A stretch of DNA of 64,000 nucleotides, taken from positions 124,001 through 188,000 of the forward strand of contig CAILNX010000017.1 in NCBI GenBank assembly GCA_903835685.1. Reading direction: 5' to 3'. The notes beneath the pieces are model-generated. The model saw only the letters and a program-made list of their open reading frames with translations. It had not been told where the DNA came from and made no database searches. This document shows positions 63,366-64,000 of this stretch, piece after piece. Position 1 is the first letter of the stretch. Each line of letters starts with the position of its first letter. The position numbers were made by a program, and so were the translations under genes. This DNA is from an uncultured delta proteobacterium. Its GTDB lineage: Bacteria; Desulfobacterota; Desulfovibrionia; Desulfovibrionales; Desulfovibrionaceae.

Positions 63366-64000
63366 CAGGCCTCGGCCTCGGTGTTGGTCTTGATGATGAA
63401 GCCCACCCCGCGCACGGTGTGGATGAGTTTCTGGCCCTGGCCCTGGTCCACCTTCTTGCGCAGCCGGGCGATGTGCACGTCAATGACGTTGTCCAGGGGT
63501 GTGGCCCGGCCGGTCTCCTGCCACACGTCCCGGGCCAGCATCTCCCGGGACACGATGCGGCCCTGGTTGCGCAGCAGGTATTCCAGCAGGGCGAACTCGC
63601 GCTGGGTCAGATCCAGGTCGGCCCCGTCCCGCCGGGCCGTGCGCGCGGCCACGTCCATTTCCAGGTCAGCGGCAGCAAGCTTCAAAGTCTGGTCCGAACG
63701 GCCGCGCCGGGACAGGGCGCGTAGCCGGGCCACCAGTTCGGGGAAGGCGAAGGGCTTGGTCAGATAGTCGTCGGCCCCGCTGTCCAGGCCGCGCACCCGG
63801 TCCTCCACCGTGTCCCGGGCCGTGAGCACCAGCACGGGCAAATCCAGACCCTGGCGGCGCATGGCCGAGAGGATTTCCAGGCCGTCCCGGCCCGGGAGCA
63901 TGAGGTCCAGCAGCACCAGATCAAAGGGCTCGGCGTTCAGGAGGAAAAAGGCCTCCTCGCCAGTGTGGGCCAGCGCGCATTCGTACTGCTCGGCTTGCAG
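63365..64000 (-). CDS. OmpR/PhoB-type response regulator (5' end outside window)
   Basis: The frame is open to the right edge; the first codons seen encode LQAEQYECALAHTGEEAF, a receiver interior. Acceptor Asp is in LVLLDLMLPGRDGLEI, and the Lys is in DYLTKPFAFPEL. The C-terminal winged-helix DNA-binding domain has LTQREFALLEYLLRNQGRIVS and DVHIARLRKKV, closing with RGVGFIIK. Roughly the first 20-25 residues are missing. It is coupled to the kinase by a TGATG overlap, so the two form a pair. Such pairs commonly control neighbouring or unlinked envelope genes; the target is not visible. Confidence 0.94.
   Translation of the reverse strand: MQAEQYECALAHTGEEAFFLLNAEPFDLVLLDLMLPGRDGLEILSAMRRQGLDLPVLVLTARDTVEDRVRGLDSGADDYLTKPFAFPELVARLRALSRRGRSDQTLKLAAADLEMDVAARTARRDGADLDLTQREFALLEYLLRNQGRIVSREMLARDVWQETGRATPLDNVIDVHIARLRKKVDQGQGQKLIHTVRGVGFIIKTNTEAEA

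Overview
The window is a high-GC bacterial chromosome segment, most consistent with a motile sulfate-reducing deltaproteobacterium of the Desulfovibrio group. That assignment is inferred from gene content: fused IspDF, ADP-forming acetyl-CoA synthetase beside a DRTGG-type phosphotransacetylase-like protein, a flagellar cluster with a sigma-54 promoter, HypF, a very large class I adenylate cyclase-like protein, and many two-component genes. No rRNA, tRNA, IS element or CRISPR array was seen. It reads as core chromosome, and the only phage-like item is one CII-family regulator.

Layout. 1-4.8 kb: the end of a zinc-ribbon gene, RNase P RNA, ispDF, a membrane-anchored protein and cysS. 4.8-10.2 kb: a signalling block with a Cache/PAS histidine kinase, a translationally adjacent HD-GYP response regulator and a second PAS kinase with a Cys-rich tail. 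10.2-15.4 kb (minus): ADP-forming acetyl-CoA synthetase, a phosphotransacetylase-like protein and an ArnT-type glycosyltransferase, divergent from rnc. 16.1-22.5 kb (minus): flagellin under a consensus -24/-12 promoter, a methyltransferase, and the hook operon fliK-flgD-flgE. 22.7-28.3 kb: an NlpC/P60 lipoprotein, then the nitrogen block amtB-glnK, glnB (TTG start) and glnD on the minus strand. 28.7-32.4 kb: a hybrid kinase with a degraded ATP-binding domain, an NtrC-type activator, a CII-like regulator behind a possible -24/-12 promoter with an upstream inverted repeat, and a single-domain receiver. 32.5-39.4 kb: cobT, hypF, a membrane iron-sulfur protein divergent from a Crp/Fnr regulator, and a radical SAM/SPASM protein. 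39.5-45.5 kb (minus): an RND efflux pair and an NCS2 permease with a GHKL-like tail. 45.7-51 kb: a second NlpC/P60 lipoprotein, an RluA-type pseudouridine synthase, a VCBS-repeat exported protein, an RsmF-like methyltransferase and a small exported twin-CX3C protein. 51.1-58.9 kb: cheV, then a minus-strand pair of a PEP-synthase-like protein and a HEAT/pentapeptide/adenylate-cyclase-like protein, and a 55-residue membrane peptide. 59-64 kb: an RlpA lipoprotein, an HU/IHF protein, a HIT protein, a radical SAM protein and an OmpR-type two-component system cut by the window end.

Working together: PII proteins, GlnD and AmtB form the nitrogen-sensing module. The fliK-flgD-flgE, fliC and cheV genes serve motility. 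The acetyl-CoA pair fits ATP generation from acetyl-CoA. The least conventional parts are the PEP-synthase-like/cyclase-like operon, the permease-GHKL fusion, and the degraded hybrid kinase with its activator and predicted enhancer/promoter. Gene starts were chosen by ribosome binding sites and family alignments from memory. No database search or folding program was run.
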